This document shows positions 27,510 through 37,085 of a stretch of 56,277 nucleotides of DNA, one piece after another; position 1 is the first letter of the stretch, and every line of letters begins with the position of its first letter. The translations under genes and the position numbers were made by a program. Location of the stretch: contig JAPLBY010000028.1 of assembly GCA_026392515.1 (NCBI GenBank), forward strand, positions 1-56,277, in the 5' to 3' direction. The notes under the pieces are model-generated. The model was given only the letters and a program-made list of their open reading frames with translations, was not told where the DNA came from and made no database searches. This DNA is from Actinomycetota bacterium. Lineage in GTDB: Bacteria; Actinomycetota; Actinomycetes; S36-B12; UBA5976.

Positions 27510-29342
27510 GTGGCAGGAAAAATTCGCGAAGAGGACGTTACCTCAGTTCGCGAGCGAGCCCGAATCGATGAGATTGTTCGCGAAACCGTAACCCTTAAGG
27601 CCGCTGGTGGCGGTAGTTACAAAGGACTATGTCCATTCCATGACGAGCGATCCCCTTCATTCCATGTGACCCCAAGCAAAGGTTTGTATCACTGCTTTTC
27701 CTGTGGCGAAGGTGGTGACGTAATTACCTTCGTGCGCAAAATCGATGCTCTCTCATTTACTGAAGCGGTTGAAAAACTCGCAGTTAAGTACGGCATCGTA
27801 TTGCGCTACGAAGAAGGCAGTGGCAATTCATCTGGCCAGCAAGGTCAACGAGCGCGGTTAATCGAAGCGCACAAAGTGGCCGGAGCTTTCTATAAAGCTC
27901 AGCTATTAACACCCGAGGCACAGCACGCCCGAACCTTTTTAACTGAACGTGGATTTGATCAAGCTTCGTGGGATCTGTTTGGTGTTGGCTATTCACCATC
28001 TGGCTGGGATGGCTTGCGTAATGAATTGCGCAGCAAAGGTTTCACTGAAGAAGAAATGATTGCTGCAGGTCTTGCGGTATCGGGCCAGCGTGGCGCTTAC
28101 GACCGGTTCCGAGATCGCGTAATGTGGCCGATTCGCGATTCAAGTGGCGACACCATTGGATTCGGTGCTCGCAAACTTACTGAAGCCGATCAGGGACCAA
28201 AGTATTTAAACACCCCCGAGACTCCGATCTATCGCAAGTCACAAGTTCTGTATGGAATTGATTTAGCGCGCAGAGAAATGGCGAAACAGCAACAAGCAGT
28301 TGTCGTCGAGGGATATACAGACGTAATGGCTTGTCACTTAGCCGGAATTACCACTGCAGTAGCAACTTGTGGCACCGCCTTTGGCGCAGATCACGTAAAA
28401 ATGCTTCGTCGCATCCTGATGGATGACGACACGAAGCACGCTGAAGTCGTTTTCACATTTGATGGTGATGCAGCTGGGCGCAAAGCAGCACTAAAGGCCT
28501 TTAGTGAAGACCAAAAGTTTGTCGCCTCAACTTTTGTGGCTATTGAACCGCACGGTTTAGATCCTTGCGATTTGCGATTGAAGCATGGCGATGAGGCCGT
28601 AAAGAATTTGATTTCAACCAAGATTCCGCTCTTTGAATTCGTAATGAGATCCACTGTTGAAGAATTTGATCTGGATACCGCTGAAGGTCGAGTTGCAGCC
28701 ATGCGCGCGGTGGCGCCAGTACTAGCTGGCATCAAGGACAGTGCGCTTCGTCCGGAATACATCCGCACGGTTTCTGGCTGGCTTGGTATGGATGATGCCG
28801 CAATCAGAAACGAAATGAGCGCTGCAGGTCGTAAATCAGTACCACAGCAGTCACGAGCTCAGAGCACTGCCACGTCGCAAGCTGCGCAGGTAGAACGCGA
28901 AGCCTTGAAATGCGTATTGCAAACCCCACACTTGGTTGGGTCATGGTTTGAATCACTTGAAGAAAGCGTGTTCACAGTGCCAGCAGCTTCTGCGGTCTAT
29001 GCCGCGTGCGTGGCAGCTGGGAACCCACTGGAGTTTGATTCGGCGCAGGTTTGGATTACAAAAGTTCTCGAGCAAGCACCAGATGATGAAATCAAATCTC
29101 ACGTCCGAGCTATGGCCGTAGAGCCGCTGCCAAACGATGTGCCAGATGCACGATATGTTCAGGCAGTCTTGGCCAGAATCCTTGAGATGGATGCTGGTAG
29201 GCGAGTGGCAGAAATCAAAGCAGCACTGAGTAGGGCTGAAGACGGAACCGATGAAGTAGACCAAGCCCGATTGCTGACTGATCTGCTATCGCTAGAAAGC
29301 TATCGCCGCGATATGCGCAACTTTGCAGTTGGTGACATTTAG
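27510..29342 (+). CDS. dnaG: DNA primase
   Basis: Synthesises RNA primers for replication. 610 residues from GTG 27510. The CHC2 zinc finger has ligands Cys41, His44, Cys62 and Cys65 (CPFHDE; HCFSCGEGGD). The catalytic core has the TOPRIM strand VVVEGYTDVMA and FTFDGDAAGRKAA, followed by a helicase-interaction C-terminus. GGGG just before the GTG is the ribosome binding site; the frame is open upstream into dgt but the residues there do not match primase. Stop overlaps the next GTG by one base. Confidence 0.95.
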   Translation: MAGKIREEDVTSVRERARIDEIVRETVTLKAAGGGSYKGLCPFHDERSPSFHVTPSKGLYHCFSCGEGGDVITFVRKIDALSFTEAVEKLAVKYGIVLRYEEGSGNSSGQQGQRARLIEAHKVAGAFYKAQLLTPEAQHARTFLTERGFDQASWDLFGVGYSPSGWDGLRNELRSKGFTEEEMIAAGLAVSGQRGAYDRFRDRVMWPIRDSSGDTIGFGARKLTEADQGPKYLNTPETPIYRKSQVLYGIDLARREMAKQQQAVVVEGYTDVMACHLAGITTAVATCGTAFGADHVKMLRRILMDDDTKHAEVVFTFDGDAAGRKAALKAFSEDQKFVASTFVAIEPHGLDPCDLRLKHGDEAVKNLISTKIPLFEFVMRSTVEEFDLDTAEGRVAAMRAVAPVLAGIKDSALRPEYIRTVSGWLGMDDAAIRNEMSAAGRKSVPQQSRAQSTATSQAAQVEREALKCVLQTPHLVGSWFESLEESVFTVPAASAVYAACVAAGNPLEFDSAQVWITKVLEQAPDDEIKSHVRAMAVEPLPNDVPDARYVQAVLARILEMDAGRRVAEIKAALSRAEDGTDEVDQARLLTDLLSLESYRRDMRNFAVGDI

Positions 29343-29836
29343 TGGGTTGGTTTAAGCAAGCACCAGCTATGCCACCTGAGTTAGCACAAGCGATTAGTTC
29401 ACATGGTCGCTTGCTGGACTGGGCAAGTCATTCTGATGGCCTGATTGCAATTACCAAAAACTCATTGGTAGACATTTCGGGCGATGTAACAACCGTTACC
29501 CCATGGACAGATTCGCTTCAGGCTAAATGGGAACCACCTCAGTTAACTGTGATATTTCAAGGTCAGTCGGACGCAAAACCTAGTGCCCAATCCTGGACTT
29601 TGGATGCCGAAAGTCAATTGCCACGGGCAGTCCGCGACCGGGTTACCTCAGCTGTTGTAGTGGATCGGGTTTTTGAATTACCTAATGCCGGCAAGGTCAG
29701 ATTCGTGGCACGCAAGGACGAAAACCGTACTTACTGGAGTGCGATTTCAGATGATCTGGCGGCTAGTCAATCTGATATCGGCCAAGAAGAAATCGCAAAG
29801 GCCTTGGTAGAACTTCGCTCCTCGTTCGGAATCTAG
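29342..29836 (+). CDS. Conserved-looking protein of unknown function downstream of dnaG
   Basis: 164 residues, soluble, no signal peptide or membrane span. Segments such as HGRLLDWASHSDGLIAITKN and DRVFELPNAGKVRFVARKD suggest an all-beta, PH-like fold, but that is a guess. The GTG start sits on the last base of the dnaG stop, which strongly supports expression. I do not recognise a named family. Actinobacteria often carry an uncharacterised gene at this place. Confidence 0.7.
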   Translation: MGWFKQAPAMPPELAQAISSHGRLLDWASHSDGLIAITKNSLVDISGDVTTVTPWTDSLQAKWEPPQLTVIFQGQSDAKPSAQSWTLDAESQLPRAVRDRVTSAVVVDRVFELPNAGKVRFVARKDENRTYWSAISDDLAASQSDIGQEEIAKALVELRSSFGI

Positions 29837-29882
29837 GGCGTTTCGCCACAGCCACTGCATTTTGTTAAGATTGTCTAGTTAA

Positions 29883-29955
29883 TCCCCTGTAGCTCAATTG
29901 GCAGAGCACTCGACTGTTAATCGAGTGGTTATTGGTTCGAGTCCAATCGGGGGAG
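29883..29955 (+). tRNA. tRNA-Asn (anticodon GTT)
   Basis: Full cloverleaf of 73 bases. Acceptor stem TCCCCTG/CGGGGGA with one T-G pair, D-arm GCTC/GAGC, anticodon stem CTCGA/TCGAG, loop CTGTTAA with GTT at 29916-29918, and T-arm ATTGG/CCAAT with TTCGAGT loop. Discriminator is G. The CCA tail is not encoded. A TAAGAT -10 candidate lies at 29866-29871, and a terminator follows directly. Confidence 0.97.
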
Positions 29956-29961
29956 CGCATA

Positions 29962-29990
29962 AAAAACCGACCGTTACTGGTCGGCTTTTT
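29962..29990. terminator. Rho-independent terminator behind tRNA-Asn
   Basis: Stem CCGACC/GGTCGG with loop GTTACT, followed by CTTTTT on the forward strand. The A6 tract on its left side gives a T run on the reverse strand, so it can also end the converging secreted-PLD gene. Confidence 0.85.
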
Positions 29991-30009
29991 CGTTTGTAAG
30001 TCTTAATTC

Positions 30010-32508
30010 TTACCAGCTAGCTTCAGCTCGCCACATTCCACTTGGCCCCGAGCGGCGAGAAATCGCAGTTTTCATTTCGTTGAAGTTCACCACGTATTGC
30101 GCGTAGATTTCCGGGCTCGTTGTGAATGTCAAAATCTCATCGTTCCACTTTTGGCCTGGTGAAGTTATGTTCGGAGTTCCCGAGATTACAACTTGTTGAC
30201 GCAGTTGTTTTCCTGGTTTTCCATACATGCCATCAATGGCTATGTATTTTTGATGCGAGTACCATCGCGATCCTGATGCATCGGCAACATTCTCAAGCTT
30301 TGCTCGGTTGTCAGCCTTATCAAATGCTGTGATCTTAAGTGGTGTTGAAACACACATACTCAAAGAGCCACCAGTTGATTTGTTTTTGGCATTAAACCAG
30401 CAGTAGCCACCAGGTTTATTAATGGTTGGGATAGCGCCTTGCAACGAACCATTCGCACAAACCTTAGCAGTAACCATTCGATTCTTGCCGGCATCGAAAA
30501 CTAGTCCAGGGCTAGTAAGTTTTTGAGCCTTACCCTTTACTGTTGGGAAAGTTGAAAGACAGTCCGCGGCGCCCCAAGCGCTGGGCTTGTCACCATTTGG
30601 AATGAAGTCATATTTTCCAGTCTTGGTATTTAGTGCCTTAATACGCTGATCCATATCGGTATAAATGACTTGGACGTTACAGCCACCATTATTGGCACTA
30701 GAAGCAAAAGCTTTCTTCCAAAGTTCCATCGCTGGCGCATTGCGGGTAAATACGAACATGTTCACATAGATCTGAGTACGCATGGTCTTCTTGCCAACTT
30801 TGTAAACACACTTAATGTCGCGCAGCATCGTCAAAACGTCATCTGAACCAGTTTTTGGATAGACGTAGTAAGTCGTAGTTTTGCTATCCGTCTTCAGCTG
30901 GCGATAAGCATTTGCCTTACCTGCGCCGCGAGCAGCATTGGCTAAGTCTGCATAGTACTGATTCATCGACGCGAAAAGAGTTTTGTCATTAACCACGACA
31001 GAGGCATTGTTGAATCCAACTTTTGCCTGTTCGTAAGTTGGGTTAACTGAAGAGATACCAACTACATTCTTGGCTGATCCGGCGCGAGTGATCATAAAGA
31101 ACTTGGAGTGCAGGGCTGGATACTCGCCTTCACTTTCGTCTGGGAAAACTATGCCAGCTGGAGCTGGGGGAGTTAAACAGCCCGAGTCACAGGAACCTAA
31201 CCAGCTACCAGCATTCTCCGAAGCGTTAGCAGTGGCATCAGTTATGTTGCTGCCTAGAACAGCGCGAAGAGTGTTAACAGCGGTAAATGAGGAAGAAGAA
31301 GATTTGGTTGCATGGCTATTAACCAGAACTCGCACGTTAACACCGTTGCGATGAGCCTGGATTAAGTGGTTAACCATGTTGTCGTCGGTGAATGAGAACC
31401 AGGACATGGCGATCGTTGATCCAACTGGAGCGCAGTCAATCATGTTGTTAATACGGTTTGTAATTGCGAACCGTGAGTTGGAAAGCTTTCCATCACGTGA
31501 GGTTCCCGCAAGTGGGTTATTGAAAATAGTTTCAGTTTTTGGAACCCAGCCACCACAGTCGCGCGGTTCACTGACGTTTACGGTGATGGTTGCTCCAGCG
31601 GCGCCAGCAATAACTCCGCTGTATTGGTCTAACGCAACTGAGGTTTGACCATATTCATCTGTAGCAGTCACTGCGAACGTTGCTTTAACCGAGTTATCGG
31701 CAGGAGTTTGGAAGCCGCCAGCCGGTGTAAAGGTTGCAGTCGTGGCATCTGCCATTGCTGCAGAACCATTTGCTGCGGCTACCGCAGTAACGCTGTATGA
31801 AAGCGTGCCGTAACCACCTTGGCAGCCACCAGATCGAAGCGCCTCGTAAGCAAGTGGAACATTTAGCGCAGTGTTAATAGAAGTTGAGGTAGTAAAAATC
31901 TGACAAGTCGGTGGCGCTACTGCGCGAATGTTGATTGGAACGTTTACAGAATTTGTGTCTAGATATTGATAGCTACCTTCTGCCAGGTCTAAGTAAGCAT
32001 GAGTTGCAAGAATCTCAAGTGTTGAATCAATTGCGGCTGTTGTTGTAGACACCGTCAAGGTATCGCCAGAGATAGTAGCTGTAACTCCGGCTGGATTGGA
32101 ACCAATTGCATATGAAATTGAATTAGCCGCTGGTAGTGGAATAAATGACGGGGATGGGTATGGAGTTACAGATGAAGTCGCTGTTGGAGTGCTACTTGGT
32201 CGTGCAGTTGGGGAAATCGATGGGGTTGGCGAGCCAGATGGAACCGCATAATTTGCGCAAGCTGTAAGAGTGGCAATTGAGTAGGTTTTTGCGGCACCGG
32301 AATTCAAAAGTTTGATCGTAGTTGCACTCGGGTTTGTGCAGGCTGGGCCATAAGGTCCGGTACGCACTGAGTTAGCAACCGCGGCTGTATCTATGGACTT
32401 AGCTGCCGCAGGGGACTGTCCGGTTTCAGCCACCATTGTCGCCAGCAAACTGGCAGCCACAAGACCTGTGACTAGGCGTCGCTTTCCACTAAACATTGCA
32501 CTCCGCAT
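30010..32508 (-). CDS. Large secreted phospholipase-D-like protein
   Basis: 832 residues. An N-terminal signal peptide (RRLVTGLVAASLLATMVAET) is followed by a Ser/Thr/Pro linker near 90-125 (SPTPSISPTARPSSTPTAT) and a beta-rich region to ~320 with Ig/cadherin-like repeats. Two PLD-type halves follow. The second carries a full HxKx4D motif (HQKYIAID) followed by VISGTPN. The first (LHSKFFMITRAG) has Thr where the Asp is expected. Probably an extracellular or cell-surface phosphodiesterase or nuclease. GGGGAT upstream is the ribosome binding site. Divergent from the secreted lysozyme gene. Confidence 0.82.
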   Translation of the reverse strand: MRSAMFSGKRRLVTGLVAASLLATMVAETGQSPAAAKSIDTAAVANSVRTGPYGPACTNPSATTIKLLNSGAAKTYSIATLTACANYAVPSGSPTPSISPTARPSSTPTATSSVTPYPSPSFIPLPAANSISYAIGSNPAGVTATISGDTLTVSTTTAAIDSTLEILATHAYLDLAEGSYQYLDTNSVNVPINIRAVAPPTCQIFTTSTSINTALNVPLAYEALRSGGCQGGYGTLSYSVTAVAAANGSAAMADATTATFTPAGGFQTPADNSVKATFAVTATDEYGQTSVALDQYSGVIAGAAGATITVNVSEPRDCGGWVPKTETIFNNPLAGTSRDGKLSNSRFAITNRINNMIDCAPVGSTIAMSWFSFTDDNMVNHLIQAHRNGVNVRVLVNSHATKSSSSSFTAVNTLRAVLGSNITDATANASENAGSWLGSCDSGCLTPPAPAGIVFPDESEGEYPALHSKFFMITRAGSAKNVVGISSVNPTYEQAKVGFNNASVVVNDKTLFASMNQYYADLANAARGAGKANAYRQLKTDSKTTTYYVYPKTGSDDVLTMLRDIKCVYKVGKKTMRTQIYVNMFVFTRNAPAMELWKKAFASSANNGGCNVQVIYTDMDQRIKALNTKTGKYDFIPNGDKPSAWGAADCLSTFPTVKGKAQKLTSPGLVFDAGKNRMVTAKVCANGSLQGAIPTINKPGGYCWFNAKNKSTGGSLSMCVSTPLKITAFDKADNRAKLENVADASGSRWYSHQKYIAIDGMYGKPGKQLRQQVVISGTPNITSPGQKWNDEILTFTTSPEIYAQYVVNFNEMKTAISRRSGPSGMWRAEASW

Positions 32509-32662
32509 TGATAAATCCCCACCAAATAACTCTTTAATCGTAACCGAGAACTTTGCGTGTCCAAGCCGATGAAGGTTGATTTAGAACGATTTGGATGAAT
32601 CTTGGGTGAATCTATTGGAACGGCAGGATTTGTGGCGCGAAATCGCAACATGTGATGGTCAA

Positions 32663-33532
32663 ATGCGTCGAATTGCCCTAGCCATTGCAGGTCTATTAGT
32701 TATTGGCGCTATTTCAAATGCCCCTGCCGGTGCAAGTGTTCCGACCGCCAGTGAGCCTGTTGCTTATAAGTACCGCTCCTGCAGTTATCCAAAAGGTAAG
32801 CCGGGTGAGTACAAGCCAAATGCCGCATCTTGGAAAGCTCAGGGTTTTGCTGATGTTGTTAAGGGCATAGACATTTCAGTCTGGCAGCACCCAGACAACC
32901 AACCGATTGATTTTGCTGCGCTTAAATCTGAATACGACGTCTCATTTGTAGTGATCAAGGCATCTGATGGCGGCACTCGGGGCAATGACAATGCCAAGAA
33001 ATGGTTCCCAATCGATAGTGCTGCGGCGCGCGCTGGAGGCTTAGTTGTTGGTGCCTATCACTATGCCCAACCAGGCAACATGGATTCCAACACAATTACC
33101 GATGCAAAGCTGCAAGCCAAGCGCGCAGTTGAGCAAGCTGAAGGTGCAAAAGTCGGCGACCTGCCACTTAGTTTGGATGTTGAAGAACTTCCTTGTGGCT
33201 GGACCATTCAAAGATTGGCTAAGTGGACCAGTGCATTCTTGGTAGAAGCCGAAGCCCTGACAGGTCGCACTCCGATTATTTACACCAACGGCACATTCAT
33301 CGCCAGGTTGCAAGATGCCGGCGCAACAGATTTGTCTCGTTACCCACTTTGGCTCGCTAAATGGGGACCAAAGCTCGGCACTGATCCAAAAGAAATGCGG
33401 ATCTGGAATAACGATTGGTTAATTTGGCAGTTCACAGCCGATGGGAAAGTAAGCGCAGTGCCATCCAGCACTACTGACTTAAACGTATTCAAAGGAACTC
33501 CAGAAGAGTTCCAAGAATTTGTTAACCGTTAA
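32663..33532 (+). CDS. Secreted GH25-family lysozyme (glycoside hydrolase family 25)
   Basis: N-acetylmuramidase that cuts peptidoglycan glycan strands. 289 residues from ATG 32663: a signal peptide (RRIALAIAGLLVIGAISNA), then the GH25 barrel. The barrel has KGIDISVWQHPDNQ (Asp70), FVVIKASDGG, GAYHYAQPGNMDS, the catalytic-region LPLSLDVEEL, and IWQFTADGKV near the end. TGTGAT six bases before the ATG suggests a leaderless start and supports it over an in-frame start at 32591 that would hide the signal peptide. May act in cell division or wall turnover. Confidence 0.9.
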   Translation: MRRIALAIAGLLVIGAISNAPAGASVPTASEPVAYKYRSCSYPKGKPGEYKPNAASWKAQGFADVVKGIDISVWQHPDNQPIDFAALKSEYDVSFVVIKASDGGTRGNDNAKKWFPIDSAAARAGGLVVGAYHYAQPGNMDSNTITDAKLQAKRAVEQAEGAKVGDLPLSLDVEELPCGWTIQRLAKWTSAFLVEAEALTGRTPIIYTNGTFIARLQDAGATDLSRYPLWLAKWGPKLGTDPKEMRIWNNDWLIWQFTADGKVSAVPSSTTDLNVFKGTPEEFQEFVNR

Positions 33533-34227
33533 GCAAACGCTGCTTCAAGTGCAACTTCAACCATTGCCTCAAATCCAGTTTCCCGTTCTTCAGATGAAGT
33601 TTTCTCATGCGTACGAATCATGTCGCTAACGGTACAAATTGCAAGAGCGCGACGACCATACTTTGCTGCGATTGTGTAGAGGCCGCTGGCTTCCATCTCG
33701 ACACCAAGTACGCCGTGAGCTTCAAGAATATCTAGCGCATTGCTGTCGTCATAGAACAAATCCATGGAAGCAATACCACCGACGTGATAAGTCACGCCGT
33801 GAGCAGCAGCAGCATCGACTGCAGCCTTCAACAAGTCATAGTTTGCAATCGGCGCAAAATCTAAGCCGCCTGTAGCGCGACGATTAGTTCCAGAGTCAGT
33901 TGATGCGGCCATGCCGATGATTACATCGCGCAGCTGAGTTTTACCTAAACCACCGCAGGTACCAATACGTATTGCTGTCTGGACATCAAAATCCTTAAAC
34001 AGTTCCGTGACATAAATTGAAATTGATGGAATGCCCATTCCAGTTCCTTGAACTGAAACGCGGTTTCCTTTGTAAGTTCCGGTGTAGCCGAACATGCTAC
34101 GCACTGAGTTGTATTGGACTGCGCCTTCAAGCATGTTTTCCGCAACCCACTTGGCCCGCAAGGGATCTCCTGGCAGCAGGATAGTTTCAGCAATGTCGCC
34201 TTTATTGGCACCAATATGTACAGTCAT
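33529..34227 (-). CDS. deoD: Purine nucleoside phosphorylase (DeoD type)
   Basis: Phosphorolysis of purine nucleosides, hexameric NP-I family. 232 residues. VHIGANKGDIAETILLPGDP is the N-terminal signature, RIGTCGGL the phosphate-binding part, and VEMEASGLYTIAAKYGRRAL the base-binding part. AICTVSD followed by an Asp-containing helix is typical. ATG 34227 is chosen because it gives the canonical N-terminus, and TACATT lies seven bases upstream. Longer in-frame starts do not match. It converges with GH25, overlapping by four bases, and diverges from the amidohydrolase gene. Confidence 0.93.
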   Translation of the reverse strand: MTVHIGANKGDIAETILLPGDPLRAKWVAENMLEGAVQYNSVRSMFGYTGTYKGNRVSVQGTGMGIPSISIYVTELFKDFDVQTAIRIGTCGGLGKTQLRDVIIGMAASTDSGTNRRATGGLDFAPIANYDLLKAAVDAAAAHGVTYHVGGIASMDLFYDDSNALDILEAHGVLGVEMEASGLYTIAAKYGRRALAICTVSDMIRTHEKTSSEERETGFEAMVEVALEAAFA

Positions 34228-34291
34228 AGCCACTAATGTACTGGGCTGTTCTATTAAGGTTGCGATTAGTCCCACAATCAGGAGAACTTAA

Positions 34292-35890
34292 GTGGCTGCC
34301 AATCAAGCAATCTTTAATGCCCAGATCAATACCCAGAATCCAGGTGCGCCAAGTGCTTCGGCAATCGCTTGGTCTGGAGATCACATCATTGCCATCGGTA
34401 CCGACGATCAAGTTCGAGAAGAATGCGATGGCAACACCGAAACTGTTGACGCTCATGGGAAAGCAGTAACGCCTGGAATCGTCGATGGACACCAGCACTT
34501 ATTTCACGGCGCTGAATTTGCGCAAGGCCTAGACCTTGATCGTGTCTCAAATCTTTCCGACCTGCGCGCTGCAATTGCAGATGAGCGTAAGCGCATTGGA
34601 CCTGGCAAATGGTTAATGGGTTTTGCACTTGAGTACTCCGCAATCGGCGGTCCGTATCATCACAGTTTGCTCGATGACGCAGCTGGCGATGGCCCAATGT
34701 TTTTGTACACGCTAGATGTTCACACTGGCATGGTGAATGCCGAGGCAATGAAGATTGCAAACTTAACTGGCCCAATGCAGGTTGCTGATAACTCGATTGT
34801 TGTTGTTGACGAAAACGAAAAACCAACTGGCGAGCTATTGGAAATGGCTGCAATGCAGATCGTGCTCAAGCATGCACCAGTTGCATCAAAATCAGATCGC
34901 ATGGCTTGGTATGCCGAAGCAATCCGTCGCCAAAACGCGGTGGGCATAACTGAAGTTCATTTAATGGATGGCAACCTTGACACTGTTGACATCATGCGCG
35001 GACTTGAAGAGCAAGCCAACCTAAAGCTGCGGATTCTGCTTCATCACTTTGTCTATCCATATACTTCAATTGAAGAAGTTGAAGCCATGATGCAAACCCA
35101 TAACGTAAAGGGATTGCGTTGGCAGGCCGATGGCGTGAAGTTCATGCTCGATGGCGTGATCGATACCGGTACAGCGTGGCTCGAACACCCAGACTCCCAA
35201 GGTGCCGGTACCGAGCCAATGTGGCCAGAACTTTCGCTGTACCACCAACGAGCTCGGCAATTCCATGATGCAGGTTTCCGCATTGCAACCCATGCAATTG
35301 GTGACCGAGCTGTGCGAGAAGTTCTTGATGTTTATGAAGGTTTGCCAGGTGGCTCAAATGGTCGCCATCGCATCGAACACATCGAAACTTCTCCTGACAA
35401 CACGATCGCAAGGTTCAAGCCGCTTAAGGTAACTGCATCTATGCAGCCAGTTCATATGCGCTGGCTCGAGTACGACTTAAGTGATCCTTGGTCGCAACGC
35501 CTTGATACGACTCAGTGCGGCCATGGCTGGAGGTCTGGCGACATTATGAGCACAGGAGCACTTGTAGTCCTTGGCTCGGATTGGCCGGTCGCGCCATTTG
35601 ATCCGCGCATGGGAATGTTTGCTGCACAAATGCGTAGAGCGCACGATGTTTCCTATGACGGTCCAGTTGGAAAAACCCGTGCGTTAACCGGGGCTGAGAC
35701 TTTAACTGGCTATACCCGAAATGCTGCAATTGCAGTTGGCGCGGATAGCGAGCGAGGCATGTTGGCGCCGGGCATGAAGGCTGACTTAGTTATGTGGCAG
35801 GAAGATCCATCGAAGGTGAATCCAAACGACGTGATTGATCTTCCAGTGCTACGCACTGTTGTTGGGGGAGAAACCGTTTACGAGGTCTGA
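34292..35890 (+). CDS. Amidohydrolase family protein (YtcJ-like)
   Basis: Metal-dependent amidohydrolase of the amidohydrolase_3 group, 532 residues, usual length. First metal motif HxH in IVDGHQHLFHG, a middle Lys-type/TIM-barrel strand VKFMLDGVIDTGTAW, and later ligands in RIATHAIGDRAVREVL and HRIEHIETS. The last metal Asp is in VVLGSDWPVAPFDP. It has the C-terminal beta-sandwich GMLAPGMKADLVMWQEDP. GTG start with GGAGAA eight bases upstream. Substrate is not predictable within this broad family. Its end overlaps the reverse acetyltransferase gene by 42 bases. Confidence 0.88.
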   Translation: MAANQAIFNAQINTQNPGAPSASAIAWSGDHIIAIGTDDQVREECDGNTETVDAHGKAVTPGIVDGHQHLFHGAEFAQGLDLDRVSNLSDLRAAIADERKRIGPGKWLMGFALEYSAIGGPYHHSLLDDAAGDGPMFLYTLDVHTGMVNAEAMKIANLTGPMQVADNSIVVVDENEKPTGELLEMAAMQIVLKHAPVASKSDRMAWYAEAIRRQNAVGITEVHLMDGNLDTVDIMRGLEEQANLKLRILLHHFVYPYTSIEEVEAMMQTHNVKGLRWQADGVKFMLDGVIDTGTAWLEHPDSQGAGTEPMWPELSLYHQRARQFHDAGFRIATHAIGDRAVREVLDVYEGLPGGSNGRHRIEHIETSPDNTIARFKPLKVTASMQPVHMRWLEYDLSDPWSQRLDTTQCGHGWRSGDIMSTGALVVLGSDWPVAPFDPRMGMFAAQMRRAHDVSYDGPVGKTRALTGAETLTGYTRNAAIAVGADSERGMLAPGMKADLVMWQEDPSKVNPNDVIDLPVLRTVVGGETVYEV

Positions 35891-36436
35891 GCGAAAGTCA
35901 GCAACCGACATTTCGAAAATTTCTTCTGGTCCATCTTCTTCATCTATCTGTTGTCCAACATGAGTAAAGCCAAGCGAGTTAATGATTGCCATGGATGGCG
36001 CATTGTTCGCGCTCACTGTATAGCGAAGTGTTGATACTCCAGGTTGATCAATTACCCAAGTCCACATGCCAAGCAAGGCTTCCTTGCCAAAACCTTGATT
36101 TCGACAAGGCTCGCAAATTCCAAAACCAATTTCAATCATGCCGTCTTCATCTGGTGGGGCATGGAAACTAATTGACCCAACAACTTCTTTGGTTTCCCGC
36201 AAAACAATCCAACGGATGAACCAAACGTTGGTACTTGGGTCTGCTTTAACTTGTGGCACACGCCAACGCAGGGGACCGGAATGCTCGTGTGTTAGTTCCT
36301 TGTAAGGATTAGTGAAGTCACGATCAGAAAGTAATGAAGGATTGTCCGGATCTTCGTGCAGCATGATTAATTCCGGAATTGGAATTAAATGCAGATCCAA
36401 GCGCTGAGTTTGAATCAATTCAGGTGACTTAGGCAT
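35849..36436 (-). CDS. GNAT family N-acetyltransferase (RimJ/RimL-like)
   Basis: 195 residues of the Acetyltransf_3 type. The N-terminus IQTQRLDLHLIPIPE, then VVGSISFHAPPDEDGMIEIG, lead to the acetyl-CoA pyrophosphate-binding loop CRNQGFGKEALLGM. YTVSANNAPSMAIINSLGFT completes the fold. Substrate unknown; members modify ribosomal proteins, antibiotics or small molecules. The gene is cotranscribed with, and overlaps by eight bases, the upstream small membrane protein gene. The overlap with the converging amidohydrolase lies in its C-terminal tail. Confidence 0.88.
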   Translation of the reverse strand: MPKSPELIQTQRLDLHLIPIPELIMLHEDPDNPSLLSDRDFTNPYKELTHEHSGPLRWRVPQVKADPSTNVWFIRWIVLRETKEVVGSISFHAPPDEDGMIEIGFGICEPCRNQGFGKEALLGMWTWVIDQPGVSTLRYTVSANNAPSMAIINSLGFTHVGQQIDEEDGPEEIFEMSVADFRSDLVNGFSPNNSA

Positions 36437-37022
36437 CTAACGTTTTTACAATTCGAATCCAGACCAAATATGCGCCAGTTAACAGACAAGCCCCAGCTAG
36501 TTCTAGTTCTGGTCTGATTGGCACATAGCCATCAGCTGCATCAAATGCGGAAACAATTCCGATGTTGTTAACTAAAGCGAACCCAACCCAAGTAAGCCAC
36601 CAAGTCAAAGTATCTTTTCCGATCAATGACTTCGATTCGTCGCTACTTTCGGCCCTCAAAAGATCTTCGATGATGTTCTTAGGAAACCAAAGCGATACAA
36701 CTGGAACGATCCAACTCCAGAACACCCAAGGACGCTTTAGGCCCATCGCAGTTGGGTTAGTTGCAGTCGCTGTGATGTGTAATTTCTTTAACCAGAGACT
36801 GGTAATTACCCATGAGCTAATCATTGTGATTGGGATGATTACTGTCATTGCGTCATATGCCGTGACTATCTGATCAGCAGCCGTGCCAGATGCGAGTTGG
36901 TCTCGGTAACTCTGGGCACTGGGTATCGAAGCCAAAGCCACAATCCAAACCGCAGCCAATAGCGAAGAGCTGGAGGCTATTACTTGCCGTCCCGACATTG
37001 GCTTTGCAGCAGATTTAGGCAC
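36429..37022 (-). CDS. Four-span membrane protein, DUF4328-like
   Basis: 197 residues with about four hydrophobic spans (ASSSSLLAAVWIVALASI; MTVIIPITMISSWVITSLWL; RPWVFWSWIVPVVSLWFP; ELAGACLLTGAYLVWIRIV). The WIVPVVSLWFPKNIIEDLLR segment recalls the DUF4328 family of actinobacterial membrane proteins, whose function is unknown. It overlaps the GNAT gene by eight bases, so the two are coupled. Family assignment is by pattern and tentative. Confidence 0.65.
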   Translation of the reverse strand: MPKSAAKPMSGRQVIASSSSLLAAVWIVALASIPSAQSYRDQLASGTAADQIVTAYDAMTVIIPITMISSWVITSLWLKKLHITATATNPTAMGLKRPWVFWSWIVPVVSLWFPKNIIEDLLRAESSDESKSLIGKDTLTWWLTWVGFALVNNIGIVSAFDAADGYVPIRPELELAGACLLTGAYLVWIRIVKTLDA

Positions 37023-37085
37023 TTGTGACTTTCCTTTGTTTAAGGGGAATCTAACACAACTCGGAATCTATTCGCTGTCATCCAA

